A stretch of DNA of 30,915 nucleotides from Anaerolineales bacterium UBA5195 (GTDB lineage Bacteria > Chloroflexota > Anaerolineae > Anaerolineales > Villigracilaceae): the NCBI GenBank assembly GCA_002412925.1, contig DHVZ01000085.1, positions 1-30,915 on the forward strand. The letters run 5' to 3'. The position numbers and the translations under genes are program-made. The stretch's first letter is position 1. Every line of letters begins with the position of its first letter. The notes under the pieces were generated by a model. The model saw only the letters and a program-made list of their open reading frames with translations. It searched no databases and had not been told where the DNA came from. Below, in pieces: positions 22,482 through 29,935 of the stretch.

Positions 22482-23528
22482 TTGCAAACCAGAAAAGTTG
22501 ACATCGTGGTGATCGGCATCGGCATTGCCGGCTTGAGCTTCGCGCGGACCATGCAACAGCACGGGCGCGAGGTCTTGATCTTGGAACGCAGTCGCGCCGT
22601 TGGCGGACGCTGCGCCACCTGGCGGCATGCGGACCTGGCCATGGATTATGGCGTCCCTTTTTTACATGCCCGCTCGCCGCTCTTCTGGCAGGCCGTTGAC
22701 CAGCTGCTGGGGGCGGACGTTTTGTCTGGTTGGCCTCAGCGCGTGCAGGGCAATGGGCCCACCTGCCAGCCGCGCGCATTGGACCCGGGGGTGCGCCATG
22801 CCGCTTTGCGCGGCGGGCTCAACACCTTGGCCAAGAAGCTGGCCGCGGCGAATGCTGAAAGCCTGCGCCTGTTAAAGGATTCGGATTTCGGCCCGGCCAC
22901 AGCTGGAGCGATGGCTCTCTTCGGCCTGACCCCAACCCTTCCAACGCTCTCCCTGCTCGCCTGCTACGAGACTCCGCCGTCACAACCGGACTGGGAACTG
23001 CTTTTGCCAGAAACTTCAGCCTCCATTCAACTGATCAGCAATGAAAGCAGCAAGAACACAGCCGGGCAAAAACTCGGTTTGTGCATTCAGGCGCAGCCCG
23101 CCTGGAGTCGTCAGCGCCTCGATAGCGCCAGTCGCCTGCGCCTGGGCATCGGGCGAATCACGGTCCCCGCGGCTGAGAACTGGTTTGTGCGCCTGCCCTT
23201 CAGCATCTATCTGGGCTGGATCACGGTCGCGACCGTGGCCAATGTCACTTCCTTGCCGGACTACCTGAAATGGGACGGGTTGGGGATTGCCCCCGAAATC
23301 TGGATGGGCATTGTCCTGGCCGCCGTGCTGGTGATTGCGGCGCTGATGAATTTCACCCGCCGCGACATTGCGTACACGGCGGCGATTCTGTGGGCGCTGG
23401 TTGGGATTTCTGTCAAACATGCCGCCGTTCCGGCAGTGGCGCTTCCCACCTGGATCACCTTCGGGTTGGTTGCGCTGACCCTGGCAGCGGCATTTTTCCT
23501 GCGTCGGACGGAAAAGACCGTCCGATAA
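22482..23528 (+). CDS. Chimeric protein: renalase-like FAD domain joined to a TspO-like membrane half
   Basis: A 348-residue reading frame starting at TTG (the frame has a stop just upstream and no ATG early). Residues 1 to about 210 are the front of a renalase-like NAD(P)/FAD oxidoreductase: the dinucleotide fold VVIGIGIAGLSFART, ERSRAVGGRCATWRH, DYGVPF, and PAWSRQRLD, which in full-length proteins is followed by more than 100 further residues. From about 219 on the sequence is instead the C-terminal part of a tryptophan-rich sensory (TspO-like) membrane protein: WFVRLPFSIYLGWITVATVANVT, then three more helices. Both halves are incomplete at the join. This looks like an in-frame deletion between two adjacent genes; a working fusion cannot be excluded. 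Confidence 0.75.
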   Translation: MQTRKVDIVVIGIGIAGLSFARTMQQHGREVLILERSRAVGGRCATWRHADLAMDYGVPFLHARSPLFWQAVDQLLGADVLSGWPQRVQGNGPTCQPRALDPGVRHAALRGGLNTLAKKLAAANAESLRLLKDSDFGPATAGAMALFGLTPTLPTLSLLACYETPPSQPDWELLLPETSASIQLISNESSKNTAGQKLGLCIQAQPAWSRQRLDSASRLRLGIGRITVPAAENWFVRLPFSIYLGWITVATVANVTSLPDYLKWDGLGIAPEIWMGIVLAAVLVIAALMNFTRRDIAYTAAILWALVGISVKHAAVPAVALPTWITFGLVALTLAAAFFLRRTEKTVR

Positions 23529-23541
23529 AACCATTTTTAGC

Positions 23542-23645
23542 GGTTCACGAAACATCTTAAAGAAACCCGATTTTTGGGTGTGTGGCAGGCGTATGCCCGC
23601 CACACACCCAAAAATCGGAAATTATTCCAAGTTTCGCAAAGTACT
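23542..23645. repeat. Dispersed element with a 52-base near-perfect central palindrome
   Basis: Ends are GGTTCACGAAACATCTTAAA on the left and CCAAGTTTCGCAAAGTACT on the right, related to each other as imperfect inverted repeats. The centre is a 20-base perfect stem (23567-23586 with 23599-23618) and an inner GGC-GTAT-GCC. The ends match the element at 11480-11537 closely, while the central stem differs. Confidence 0.75.
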
Positions 23646-23665
23646 GATTGTAGAAAGAAGGATCA

Positions 23666-24007
23666 ATGAACCTATTAATGATCTTGAAAATTATCGCCGC
23701 CCTGTTGACGGCGGCAACCGGCCTGTTGGCGCTCCTCAAACCAGACGCGACCTATGGCTTTATCGGCTTGAACGCCAATGGCGTGCGCGGTGTCTCGGAG
23801 ATCCGCTCAATTTTCGGTGGAATGTTCATCGCGCTCGGGATTGTGCCACTGTTTCTGGGCCCGGTAGCCTATCAAATGCTGGGCATTACCTACCTGGCGA
23901 TTGCCGCGGCGCGGGCATTCTCGATTGTGTTTGACAAATCCTATGCCCAATCGAATCTCATCAGCCTGGTCATTGAAATCGTTCTGGGCGCGATCCTGAT
24001 CATGTAG
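23666..24007 (+). CDS. DUF4345 family small membrane protein
   Basis: A 113-residue protein with four hydrophobic helices. The pattern GLNANGVRGVSEIRSIFGGMFIALGI in the middle (Arg-Gly and Glu-Ile-Arg after the first helix) is typical of DUF4345. The function is unknown. AAGGATC lies a few bases before the ATG. It follows the chimeric gene after the palindromic element and precedes fabF. Confidence 0.85.
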   Translation: MNLLMILKIIAALLTAATGLLALLKPDATYGFIGLNANGVRGVSEIRSIFGGMFIALGIVPLFLGPVAYQMLGITYLAIAAARAFSIVFDKSYAQSNLISLVIEIVLGAILIM

Positions 24008-24062
24008 CGAGAAGATTAAATCAGGGTCACAGAACAAGCTTTACTGACCACAGGAGCAAAGG

Positions 24063-25310
24063 ATGTCAAAGCAAAGAGTTGTTGTCACCGGTATGGGAGC
24101 AATCTCTTCCCTTGGAGGGGTGGAGGCGTTCTGGAAAGGTCTGCTGGCAGGCCGCTCTGGTATTCGGCATATTAGCCGCTTCGATGCTTCCTCCATGAAA
24201 ACACAAGTTGCGGGTGAAGTGGATTTTGATCCTGCGGAATACAACCTCGCTGCCAAGAATGCGCGGCGGATGTCCCGCGCATCTCAAATGGCGCTGGCAG
24301 CTGCTTCGCTTGCAATCGCCGATTCCAACCTGACCGTGGATGTCATTCAAGCGCAAAGCGAACGAAGCGGGGTAGTTCTGGGAACTGCCAATGCAGGTTT
24401 TGAAGTATTGTTGCAAACAGCCCTCGATCATCGTCTTCAGGGCAGCCGTATTAATCCAACCGCGTTAATTAACGGTTTGCCCAACATGCCGAGCCATTAC
24501 GTCAGTTCATATACCGGTGCTGCGGGTCCGTTCCACACCGTCTCCGCCACATGTGCAAGCGGCACACAGTCCATTGGTCTGGCGTTGGATCAGATCCGTG
24601 CAGGACGGGCAGATCTTATGCTTACCGGTGGCGTGGATACGCTCATCCATCCCGATGTGATGCAGGCATTCGAAGCCATGACCGTATTGGCGTCCAAATA
24701 TGGTCAGGAACCTGCCCGCACAGCCCGACCGTTTGACGCCGAACGGGATGGTTTCGTTATGGGTGAAGGCTGCGGCATCCTCGTGCTGGAAAGTTTGGAA
24801 CACGCCCTAAACAGATCTGCTCGTATCTATGCTGAAGTTCTCGGGTCTGCCACCTCTTCAGATGCCGGTCACAACGCAGCGCCTAATTCAGAAGGAAAGG
24901 GTGCAGCCAATGCGATGCAATGGGCTTTGGAAGATGCGGGGTGTTTGCCAGAACAGGTCGATTACATCAACGCCCACGGCACTGGGACAGTTGTCAACGA
25001 TGTTATGGAGACAAAAGCCATAAAACGCGTCTTTGGCGAACGGGCTTATCAAATCCCCATTAGTTCAACAAAGTCCATGATCGGTCACTGTATGGGAGGC
25101 TCAGGCGCGCTGGAGGCAATTGCCTGTGTGAAGTCACTGGAAGAGGAGATTGTCCATCCGACGATCAATCTCGAAACACCCGATCCTGAGTGCGACCTTG
25201 ATTATGTACCCGAGAAAGCGCGTCAAACCAACCTGCGAGTCGTTCTCTCGAACAGCTTTGGTCTTGGCGGGCAAAATGCCTGTCTCGTTGTGGGAAAATA
25301 CGCAGGATAG
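24063..25310 (+). CDS. fabF: Beta-ketoacyl-ACP synthase II (FabF)
   Basis: A 415-residue condensing enzyme of fatty acid synthesis, joining malonyl-ACP to acyl-ACP. The active-site set is complete: Cys164 in SATCASGTQS, His305 in NAHGTGT, Lys337 and His342 in SSTKSMIGHCMGG. The length and the start, RVVVTGMGAISSLG, are those of FabF. AGGAG precedes the ATG at good spacing. No other fatty-acid genes are next to it, so it may be an extra copy or a KAS-type enzyme used elsewhere; from the sequence alone it is a normal functional KAS II. Confidence 0.93.
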   Translation: MSKQRVVVTGMGAISSLGGVEAFWKGLLAGRSGIRHISRFDASSMKTQVAGEVDFDPAEYNLAAKNARRMSRASQMALAAASLAIADSNLTVDVIQAQSERSGVVLGTANAGFEVLLQTALDHRLQGSRINPTALINGLPNMPSHYVSSYTGAAGPFHTVSATCASGTQSIGLALDQIRAGRADLMLTGGVDTLIHPDVMQAFEAMTVLASKYGQEPARTARPFDAERDGFVMGEGCGILVLESLEHALNRSARIYAEVLGSATSSDAGHNAAPNSEGKGAANAMQWALEDAGCLPEQVDYINAHGTGTVVNDVMETKAIKRVFGERAYQIPISSTKSMIGHCMGGSGALEAIACVKSLEEEIVHPTINLETPDPECDLDYVPEKARQTNLRVVLSNSFGLGGQNACLVVGKYAG

Positions 25311-25372
25311 AACAAGTGGTTCTCATATCCGAATTGAAGCCGTCAAAAAGCAGACGGTCTACTGAGCCGCCG

Positions 25373-25391
25373 GGTTGAGCTTGTCGAAACC
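25373..25391. repeat. GAGCYTGTCGA repeat in the RHS remnant (first copy)
   Basis: GGTT-GAGCTTGTCGA-AACC, with a partial copy CTTGTCGAAG at 25391-25400 right next to it. Read in the RHS frame it gives RFRQAQPG. Confidence 0.75.
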
Positions 25392-25446
25392 TTGTCGAAG
25401 TGTTGCCATTGGCGTCGAAGCTGTAGTCCACGCCGCCGACACCGGT

Positions 25447-25465
25447 CGTTGAGCCTGTCGAAACG
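25447..25465. repeat. GAGCYTGTCGA repeat in the RHS remnant (second copy)
   Basis: CGTT-GAGCCTGTCGA-AACG. Read in the RHS frame it gives VSTGSTT. The arms again pair with each other. Confidence 0.75.
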
Positions 25466-25751
25466 GTGGTGACGCGGTTGGCAATGTCATAGGTGTATGC
25501 AACTGTAGCCGATAGGCCGCTGAGCATGGTTTCCTGGCTGAGACGGTTGCCGACCGGGTCGTAAGCATAGTTGTACGAGTCGCCGGTGGAGTAATCTGCG
25601 GCGGTCAGGCGGCCGAGGGGATCGTAGGTGTCCCACTCCGCTTCGCTGCGGGGATAAAATAGTCGATGGTTTGGCTGGTTTCGATGGTTTCGAGCGGACT
25701 TTGGAGGCTGTCCGTCTCGCAGCCGGGCACTGCGCAGGTGTTTTCGGCAGC

Positions 25752-25991
25752 GCTCTGCAACAGTTGACCGTCAACAGTGGCCGTAGCCGTTCTTACAGCA
25801 TTGGCGCGTGGCGCGCAAACCCACCCCCTCCTGCCTCCCCCAAATACGACAACGAAAAAACATGTATACAACCAATCGTTTTCTAGTCGTATTTGGGGGA
25901 GGCGCTTCACATGTTCCTGGCGAAGGTGGCCGATAGGCCGGTGGGGGCGCTCTGCAAAACCCTCAGCATGAGTTTGCCTCTGTTGCAGAGC
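25752..25991. repeat. Segment bounded by 12-base inverted repeats
   Basis: GCTCTGCAACAG (25752-25763) and CTGTTGCAGAGC (25980-25991) are perfect inverted repeats 240 bases apart; a third partial copy, GCTCTGCAA, lies at 25949. No target duplication is obvious. It may be a small inserted element within the RHS remnant and carries the palindromic element at 25834-25902. Confidence 0.4.
25834..25902. mobile_element. MITE-like element with 17-base perfect terminal inverted repeats
   Basis: CCTCCCCCAAATACGAC (25834-25850) and GTCGTATTTGGGGGAGG (25886-25902) are perfect inverted repeats around an A/T-rich 35-base centre in which AACGA and TCGTT can also pair. Too short to encode anything, so a non-autonomous element is the best reading. 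Confidence 0.55.
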
Positions 25992-26016
25992 CAGTAATTC
26001 TGTAAAAAAAGAAGGG

Positions 26017-27024
26017 CTATTTATTTTTAATCTGCAAAGCGAACAGTTGGTAGCTGTCGCCAAGGGAGACAAAGATGATATTGTTCTGGGGGTCCGCAGC
26101 TATATAATACCCGCCAGAGTTAATTCCTGCGGTTGGCAAAAGAAACGGACGCGGAGAAAACTCCAACTTGGCAACTTCCTGGCCGGTTATTCGATCTACC
26201 ACCATCAAATACCCATCCCAGGTAAGAAAATACAGATTTGATCCTAAAGCACATAGATTACTAATCACGTCCGCATCATACTTCCAAAGAATCCCACCAT
26301 TGGTTTTTTCGATCGCGTAAACTTTTCCTGGTATGACCGAATCTCCTTCACGAACATAGATAACATCATCCATAAATAATGGCCCAGTATAACCACGACC
26401 AATCTCTGACTCCCACAAAATTTTTCCCGTTTCTGTGTCCATCGCTATTATGCCATTTTTATTGGCATAAGTAACATCATCTTCGATTGTTAAAGGTACA
26501 GGATAAAGATTAGGCCCTATCGATTTCAAAACTTGCCCGCTACCGATATCCAAGGTGAAAAAGCTGCCATTACTTGTATATGCAAACATCTTATCCTTAT
26601 AAAAATTTACAAACGCCAGCGGACCCGTATAAGGCAGTATGAAATTCTGTATGTTTCGGCCATTTTCTGGGGCATAGGTCCGAATAAGACCCAATTCGGT
26701 GGTATAAAAAACCGAATTATGGGCGGCCATGGTATTTATATGCACATCATTTTGTAGCCAGGCTAATGCACCTGTGATAGCGTCAAATGCTTTAACTGTT
26801 CTTTGATAGATACCCAGTTCCAATACAAATACTCGATTAGGTGCCGTGATAAGCCTTGCCATGTTTGAATCAACATCAATCCGTAGGTTATTTTTTGACC
26901 ATTTGGCATCCATGTAAGGGTTTTCTATCAAAGCATGTGACACACTGGCATTTGGTGTTAAATAAATTCCAGTGCAGGATACCAATAATGCTAATGACGA
27001 AAGTAAAAAACGAAAATATTTCAT
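26017..27024 (-). CDS. PQQ-type beta-propeller lipoprotein B (RHS partner)
   Basis: A 335-residue predicted lipoprotein (signal peptide MKYFRFLLSSLALLVSC, lipobox Cys). The mature part is built of PQQ/BamB-like propeller repeats, seen as LAWLQNDVHINTMAAH, GKILWESEIGRGYTGPLFMDDVIYV, GGILWKYDADVISNLCALGSNLYFL, and ends with VSLGDSYQLFALQIKNK. It is homologous to the propeller at 28905-29933, which ends LLGDSRQLFAFQIR. The start at 27024 has AGAGG upstream. It lies 220 bases downstream of RHS gene B, with a terminator and its own promoter between. Its constant position behind an RHS tip suggests a partner or immunity role; BamB-like scaffolding is the alternative. Confidence 0.8.
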   Translation of the reverse strand: MKYFRFLLSSLALLVSCTGIYLTPNASVSHALIENPYMDAKWSKNNLRIDVDSNMARLITAPNRVFVLELGIYQRTVKAFDAITGALAWLQNDVHINTMAAHNSVFYTTELGLIRTYAPENGRNIQNFILPYTGPLAFVNFYKDKMFAYTSNGSFFTLDIGSGQVLKSIGPNLYPVPLTIEDDVTYANKNGIIAMDTETGKILWESEIGRGYTGPLFMDDVIYVREGDSVIPGKVYAIEKTNGGILWKYDADVISNLCALGSNLYFLTWDGYLMVVDRITGQEVAKLEFSPRPFLLPTAGINSGGYYIAADPQNNIIFVSLGDSYQLFALQIKNK

Positions 27025-27058
27025 GGAAACCTCTTGCAAAAAATCACATCTGCCATAT

Positions 27059-27088
27059 ATTATGATTTTTCGATACTGATACTTTCAA
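27059..27088 (-). promoter_or_regulatory. Promoter of propeller gene B
   Basis: On the minus strand TTGAAA (27088-27083) and CATAAT (27064-27059) are spaced by 18 bases, each matching five of six consensus positions, about 35 bases before the ATG. It allows the propeller to be made independently of the RHS gene. Confidence 0.6.
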
Positions 27089-27174
27089 GCTATATGCCAT
27101 ATAAACAAAAGTGTAACTTAATCATAACTTGAATTTTGCTGACTAATTTACACCGAAAATCAAGTTAGACAAAA

Positions 27175-27222
27175 CCTTGCTCTATTATTTTCCCCTTAGC
27201 TGAAACAGTTAATAGAGCAAGG
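27175..27222 (-). terminator. Intrinsic terminator after RHS gene B
   Basis: On the minus strand CCTTGCTCTATTA (27222-27210) pairs perfectly with TAATAGAGCAAGG (27187-27175), followed by TTTTGT. It lies 22 bases after the RHS stop. Confidence 0.75.
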
Positions 27223-27244
27223 TGATCAACATTCAAGCTTGACA

Positions 27245-28840
27245 TCACTCTAAAGTATAGAAGCCCAACCATTGCTTTTCGTGAAGCTTCTCATAAACCC
27301 ATGCGTAATGCATCGCTTCAGAGTAAGCCCAGACCCTTGAAGGTAATACTATACCCACTCCACGAAAAGGACTAAAAAGGCCAATTGCAATGTCTCTGGT
27401 GAATTCGCCTGTATTTACACGATCATTCGGCATAATATAATTTTGAACTCTTCCATACAGTGTCGCATTTGTGATTCCGAGTGGGACATCAACTGGAATA
27501 TCAAACCAACCTGCAGGAGTTCGGAGAGGAATGCCAGCACCTAAATAAATGTTTATGCCATTTACTTTAGGGTCGTTAATTGATGACCAACCTATCATAC
27601 CTAATCCGGTTGATATTGGAGCCATATTATTGACACCCAGACCACCAAAAAATGAAAGTCCACCATAATCAGTAGCCACTGTATTTTCATCAGAATGTTT
27701 AAACCCTCCAATAAAACCCGCATATCCAGAATCTGCAAAGACAGGCGGAATAGGGTATGACTCGCCAACTCCTGTAAGTCTAAAATTTGCTAATTGCATT
27801 GTAGCAAAGTCATATACGACCTCGATGCTTTCATACTGAACATAGGTAATTCCAAGCTTATTATAGAGATACTGCCATCCGATCCCCTCAAGATACCCTT
27901 TTGCTCTATATTTCGTGGGGCCCTCATAACACCCGGCTGTGCCAATCACAGTGGCTCCCATGGCTGTCTCATCAATTGGTTGTAGATCATAGAAATCTAA
28001 AACACATTTTTCATATTCTGCTTTTGTAGTCATACTCTGGCACTTTATAGGTAAATGCCCTGACGGATCAGTAAAATTAATTGGGTTTGCGTTAGTGTAG
28101 TTCCAGCGATTCAATGAAAGCGGCCGGTTGGCATCTCCACTCCACGTATCGCGGGTCAAGAAACGGCCTGTCGAAGGCATATAGAATCGTGACCGCAAAT
28201 AAACTGAGTTGCCGGACTGATATTCATCCGTATACCCGTAATCCGTCTGGCCCGCACCGCTGGTCATGGAGACGGTTCCATACGGCTCATACATCTTTGA
28301 CAGGGTGACTGCACCGATGGCGTCGGTCAACTGGCGGACACTTCCCAGCGCATCACCCAGGAAGTAATCTGTGTGCGAAGTGCCAGGTGCGGAGTGCGAT
28401 TCTTGCGCAATGCGACCGTTGCCATACAGATAGGTGTATCTGCCGTCGCTCAAGGCTTGCGTGAGACCAGTGTTCAGGTCTATGGTGAAGTTGGTGTCTG
28501 CGCCGTTGACGGTTTCGACAGGCTCAACCCGGCGGGTCTCCTGGAGCCGGTCGTCCAGGCCGTTATAGCGGTACAAAACCGAAGTCCCCGCGCCGAGGAT
28601 GGATTTCAACCGGTTGCCCCACAGGGGTGCTTCGCTAGCAGAATCGTAGGAATAGGTGTGTAACCCATCCGAGAACAGGCGTTGCACTGAGCTTGTCGAA
28701 GTGTTGCCATTGGCGTCATATTGATTTTCGATTTGCGATTGTTGATTTTGGATTAAAACCAGGCGGTTGGCGATGTCATAGTTGTAATTGACCATGCTTT
28801 TCTGAGTCGGCCTGTAACGGAAGTGCAAGCCCAAATGCAA
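27245..28840 (-). CDS. RHS-core protein B with variable C-terminal tip
   Basis: A 531-residue reading frame. YD repeats (YDIANRLV, YDANGNTS) and the RHS-associated core (GDALGSVRQLTDAIG, GYTDEYQSGNSVYLRSRFYMPSTGRFLTRDTWSGDANRP, LNRWNYTNANPINFTDPSG ending near residue 261) are clear. The 270-residue tip that follows is unlike any toxin I recognise. It opens with CQSM-x3-KAEYEKCV, has GCYEGPTKYRAKGYLEG near 303-319, then Gly-rich segments (SFFGGLGV). The same opening occurs in RHS protein A. The first codons are doubtful: TTG at 28840 or ATG at 28795, with no signal peptide and few YD repeats, so the gene is probably a 5'-truncated displaced tip. The tip DNA is visibly richer in A+T than the core. 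Confidence 0.8.
   Translation of the reverse strand: MHLGLHFRYRPTQKSMVNYNYDIANRLVLIQNQQSQIENQYDANGNTSTSSVQRLFSDGLHTYSYDSASEAPLWGNRLKSILGAGTSVLYRYNGLDDRLQETRRVEPVETVNGADTNFTIDLNTGLTQALSDGRYTYLYGNGRIAQESHSAPGTSHTDYFLGDALGSVRQLTDAIGAVTLSKMYEPYGTVSMTSGAGQTDYGYTDEYQSGNSVYLRSRFYMPSTGRFLTRDTWSGDANRPLSLNRWNYTNANPINFTDPSGHLPIKCQSMTTKAEYEKCVLDFYDLQPIDETAMGATVIGTAGCYEGPTKYRAKGYLEGIGWQYLYNKLGITYVQYESIEVVYDFATMQLANFRLTGVGESYPIPPVFADSGYAGFIGGFKHSDENTVATDYGGLSFFGGLGVNNMAPISTGLGMIGWSSINDPKVNGINIYLGAGIPLRTPAGWFDIPVDVPLGITNATLYGRVQNYIMPNDRVNTGEFTRDIAIGLFSPFRGVGIVLPSRVWAYSEAMHYAWVYEKLHEKQWLGFYTLE
28511..28529. repeat. GAGCYTGTCGA repeat in RHS gene B (first copy)
   Basis: GGTTTCGACAGGCTCAACC, the inverted form of GGTT-GAGCCTGTCGA-AACC. 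It adds VEPVET to the protein in frame. Other copies are at 25373, 25447 and 28685. Confidence 0.75.
28685..28703. repeat. GAGCYTGTCGA repeat in RHS gene B (second copy)
   Basis: CACT-GAGCTTGTCGA-AGTG. The outer four bases differ from the other copies yet remain complementary. In the protein it falls on NTSTSSVQ. Confidence 0.75.
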
Positions 28841-28904
28841 AACTCGGCGGGGATGTTTTGCGAAGTCCCATGCCGAGCAAGAGCGTGTAAGTTATTCATC
28901 AAGG

Positions 28905-29933
28905 TTATCTTATTTGGAATGCGAACAACTGCCTGCTATCTCCCAGCAATACATATAGCAATTGAGTAGTGTCGTCGAAAGCAAGTTCGTACCCCCCGAC
29001 CTCGCCATCAAGAATGAAGGGTACTGAAGAAAACTCAGCCAGGATCGATTGTTCCCCGCTAATTGGGTTAATTGCCAGTAATTGCCCATCTCGCGAGAGA
29101 GCATACACTGTGGCTTTGGTTGGTGAATAAGCTATGTTACTGATTATATTCTCATCAGTCCTCCATAAGGTGGCCCCTGAAGCACGATCTATACCATATA
29201 TGCGCCCCATCTCTATTCCCGTTCTAAAGAGGATCACATCTGCCAGAAAAACAGGAGCTAACCAAAACAAGCCATCCCATTCGGTATTCCACAGAACTGT
29301 CTTTGTGTTGTTATCTACGGCCCTCAGCCCATTCAAATCAACATAGGACACAGCCAGTGTGCTAAAGATCACTATTTGATCATCTGAATGCAAGAGAGTT
29401 CCCTTTCCATCGGATGTGTTGAGCCCAACCAATTCGTCAAGAGATGTTGAAACCTGGAGCTGGTCGTCAATAAGATACATATAGCGGATTCCTGGACCTC
29501 GAAGCGGGGTCGACCATAGTTTGTCACCGTTGAGATCATACTTGACAACATATGTATTGCCACTACACCCCACATACAGGCCATCTGATCCAAGAACAAG
29601 GTCCATGCACGATCTGGAATCGACTGACCACAATTCCTGGCCATTGAGACCATCCAGGCAATGGGCACCCCAGTTCTCACAGGTTGGGTTCATGGCTCCT
29701 ATGTAACACACCTTTCTTCCGCTAGCGGTTAATATCGGGGTAAACTGTTCTGTATAGATGTCTTTCAGCGACCATAATGTACTCATGGAGGGCGCTACGA
29801 AATTTGGTTGATGCCCTGATGCTACCGGCCCTGATGAATATCTGCGTATATCAATGGTCGGAAAACACCCCAAGCATATGTATGCACATACCAACATGAC
29901 TAACAGTAGATGCCTATTATTCTTAGTTCGCAT
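28905..29933 (-). CDS. PQQ-type beta-propeller lipoprotein A (RHS partner)
   Basis: A 342-residue predicted exported protein; the N-terminal hydrophobic stretch ends in ICLGC (Cys23), a lipobox with an unusual Cys at position -3. Propeller repeats of the PQQ/BamB type follow: GQELWSVDSRSCMDLVLGSD, GDKLWSTPLRGPGIRYMYL, KTVLWNTEWDGLFWLAPVFL, GATLWRTDENIISNIAYSP, and the ending LLGDSRQLFAFQIR. It is a paralogue of propeller B. The ATG lies two bases after the stop of RHS gene A, with GGAGGA inside that gene's end, so the two are translationally coupled. This tight link is the strongest evidence that propeller and RHS tip act together. No enzyme residues are seen. Confidence 0.82.
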   Translation of the reverse strand: MRTKNNRHLLLVMLVCAYICLGCFPTIDIRRYSSGPVASGHQPNFVAPSMSTLWSLKDIYTEQFTPILTASGRKVCYIGAMNPTCENWGAHCLDGLNGQELWSVDSRSCMDLVLGSDGLYVGCSGNTYVVKYDLNGDKLWSTPLRGPGIRYMYLIDDQLQVSTSLDELVGLNTSDGKGTLLHSDDQIVIFSTLAVSYVDLNGLRAVDNNTKTVLWNTEWDGLFWLAPVFLADVILFRTGIEMGRIYGIDRASGATLWRTDENIISNIAYSPTKATVYALSRDGQLLAINPISGEQSILAEFSSVPFILDGEVGGYELAFDDTTQLLYVLLGDSRQLFAFQIR

Positions 29934-29935
29934 TT

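Larger units (their letters stand above)
25330..25800 (-). pseudogene. Broken RHS/YD-repeat gene fragment
   Basis: On the minus strand YD-repeat pieces appear in two frames: an upper piece ending ETIETSQTIDYF, then, after a frameshift near 25645, WDTYDPLGRLTAADYSTGD, YAYDPVGNRLSQE and TVAYTYDIANRVTTV, and VDYSFDANGNTS. The repeats are those of RHS proteins and resemble the start of the RHS gene at 27245-28840 (YDIANRLV, YDANGNTSTS). There is no core domain and no start, and the sequence ends near the fabF stop. It is the third, decayed RHS unit of the island. Confidence 0.8.

Noticed and set aside
25759..25772. GTTGAC-C-GTCAAC palindrome as an operator
   Set aside because: Lies inside the RHS remnant with no promoter or start nearby; such short dyads occur by chance.
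25834..25902. CRISPR-like repeat
   Set aside because: Only one palindromic unit, no spacer array and no cas genes.
25903..26072. Protein-coding start of the 155-residue frame around the small element
   Set aside because: The frame runs through the inverted-repeat element and lacks protein-like character until it reaches the RHS remnant.
28841..28904. Fourth copy of the dispersed repeat (GATGTTTTGCGAAGTCCC)
   Set aside because: Only about 12 bases resemble the family ends; a CTCGGC/GCCGAG stem (28843-28877) is present, but evidence is too thin to call.
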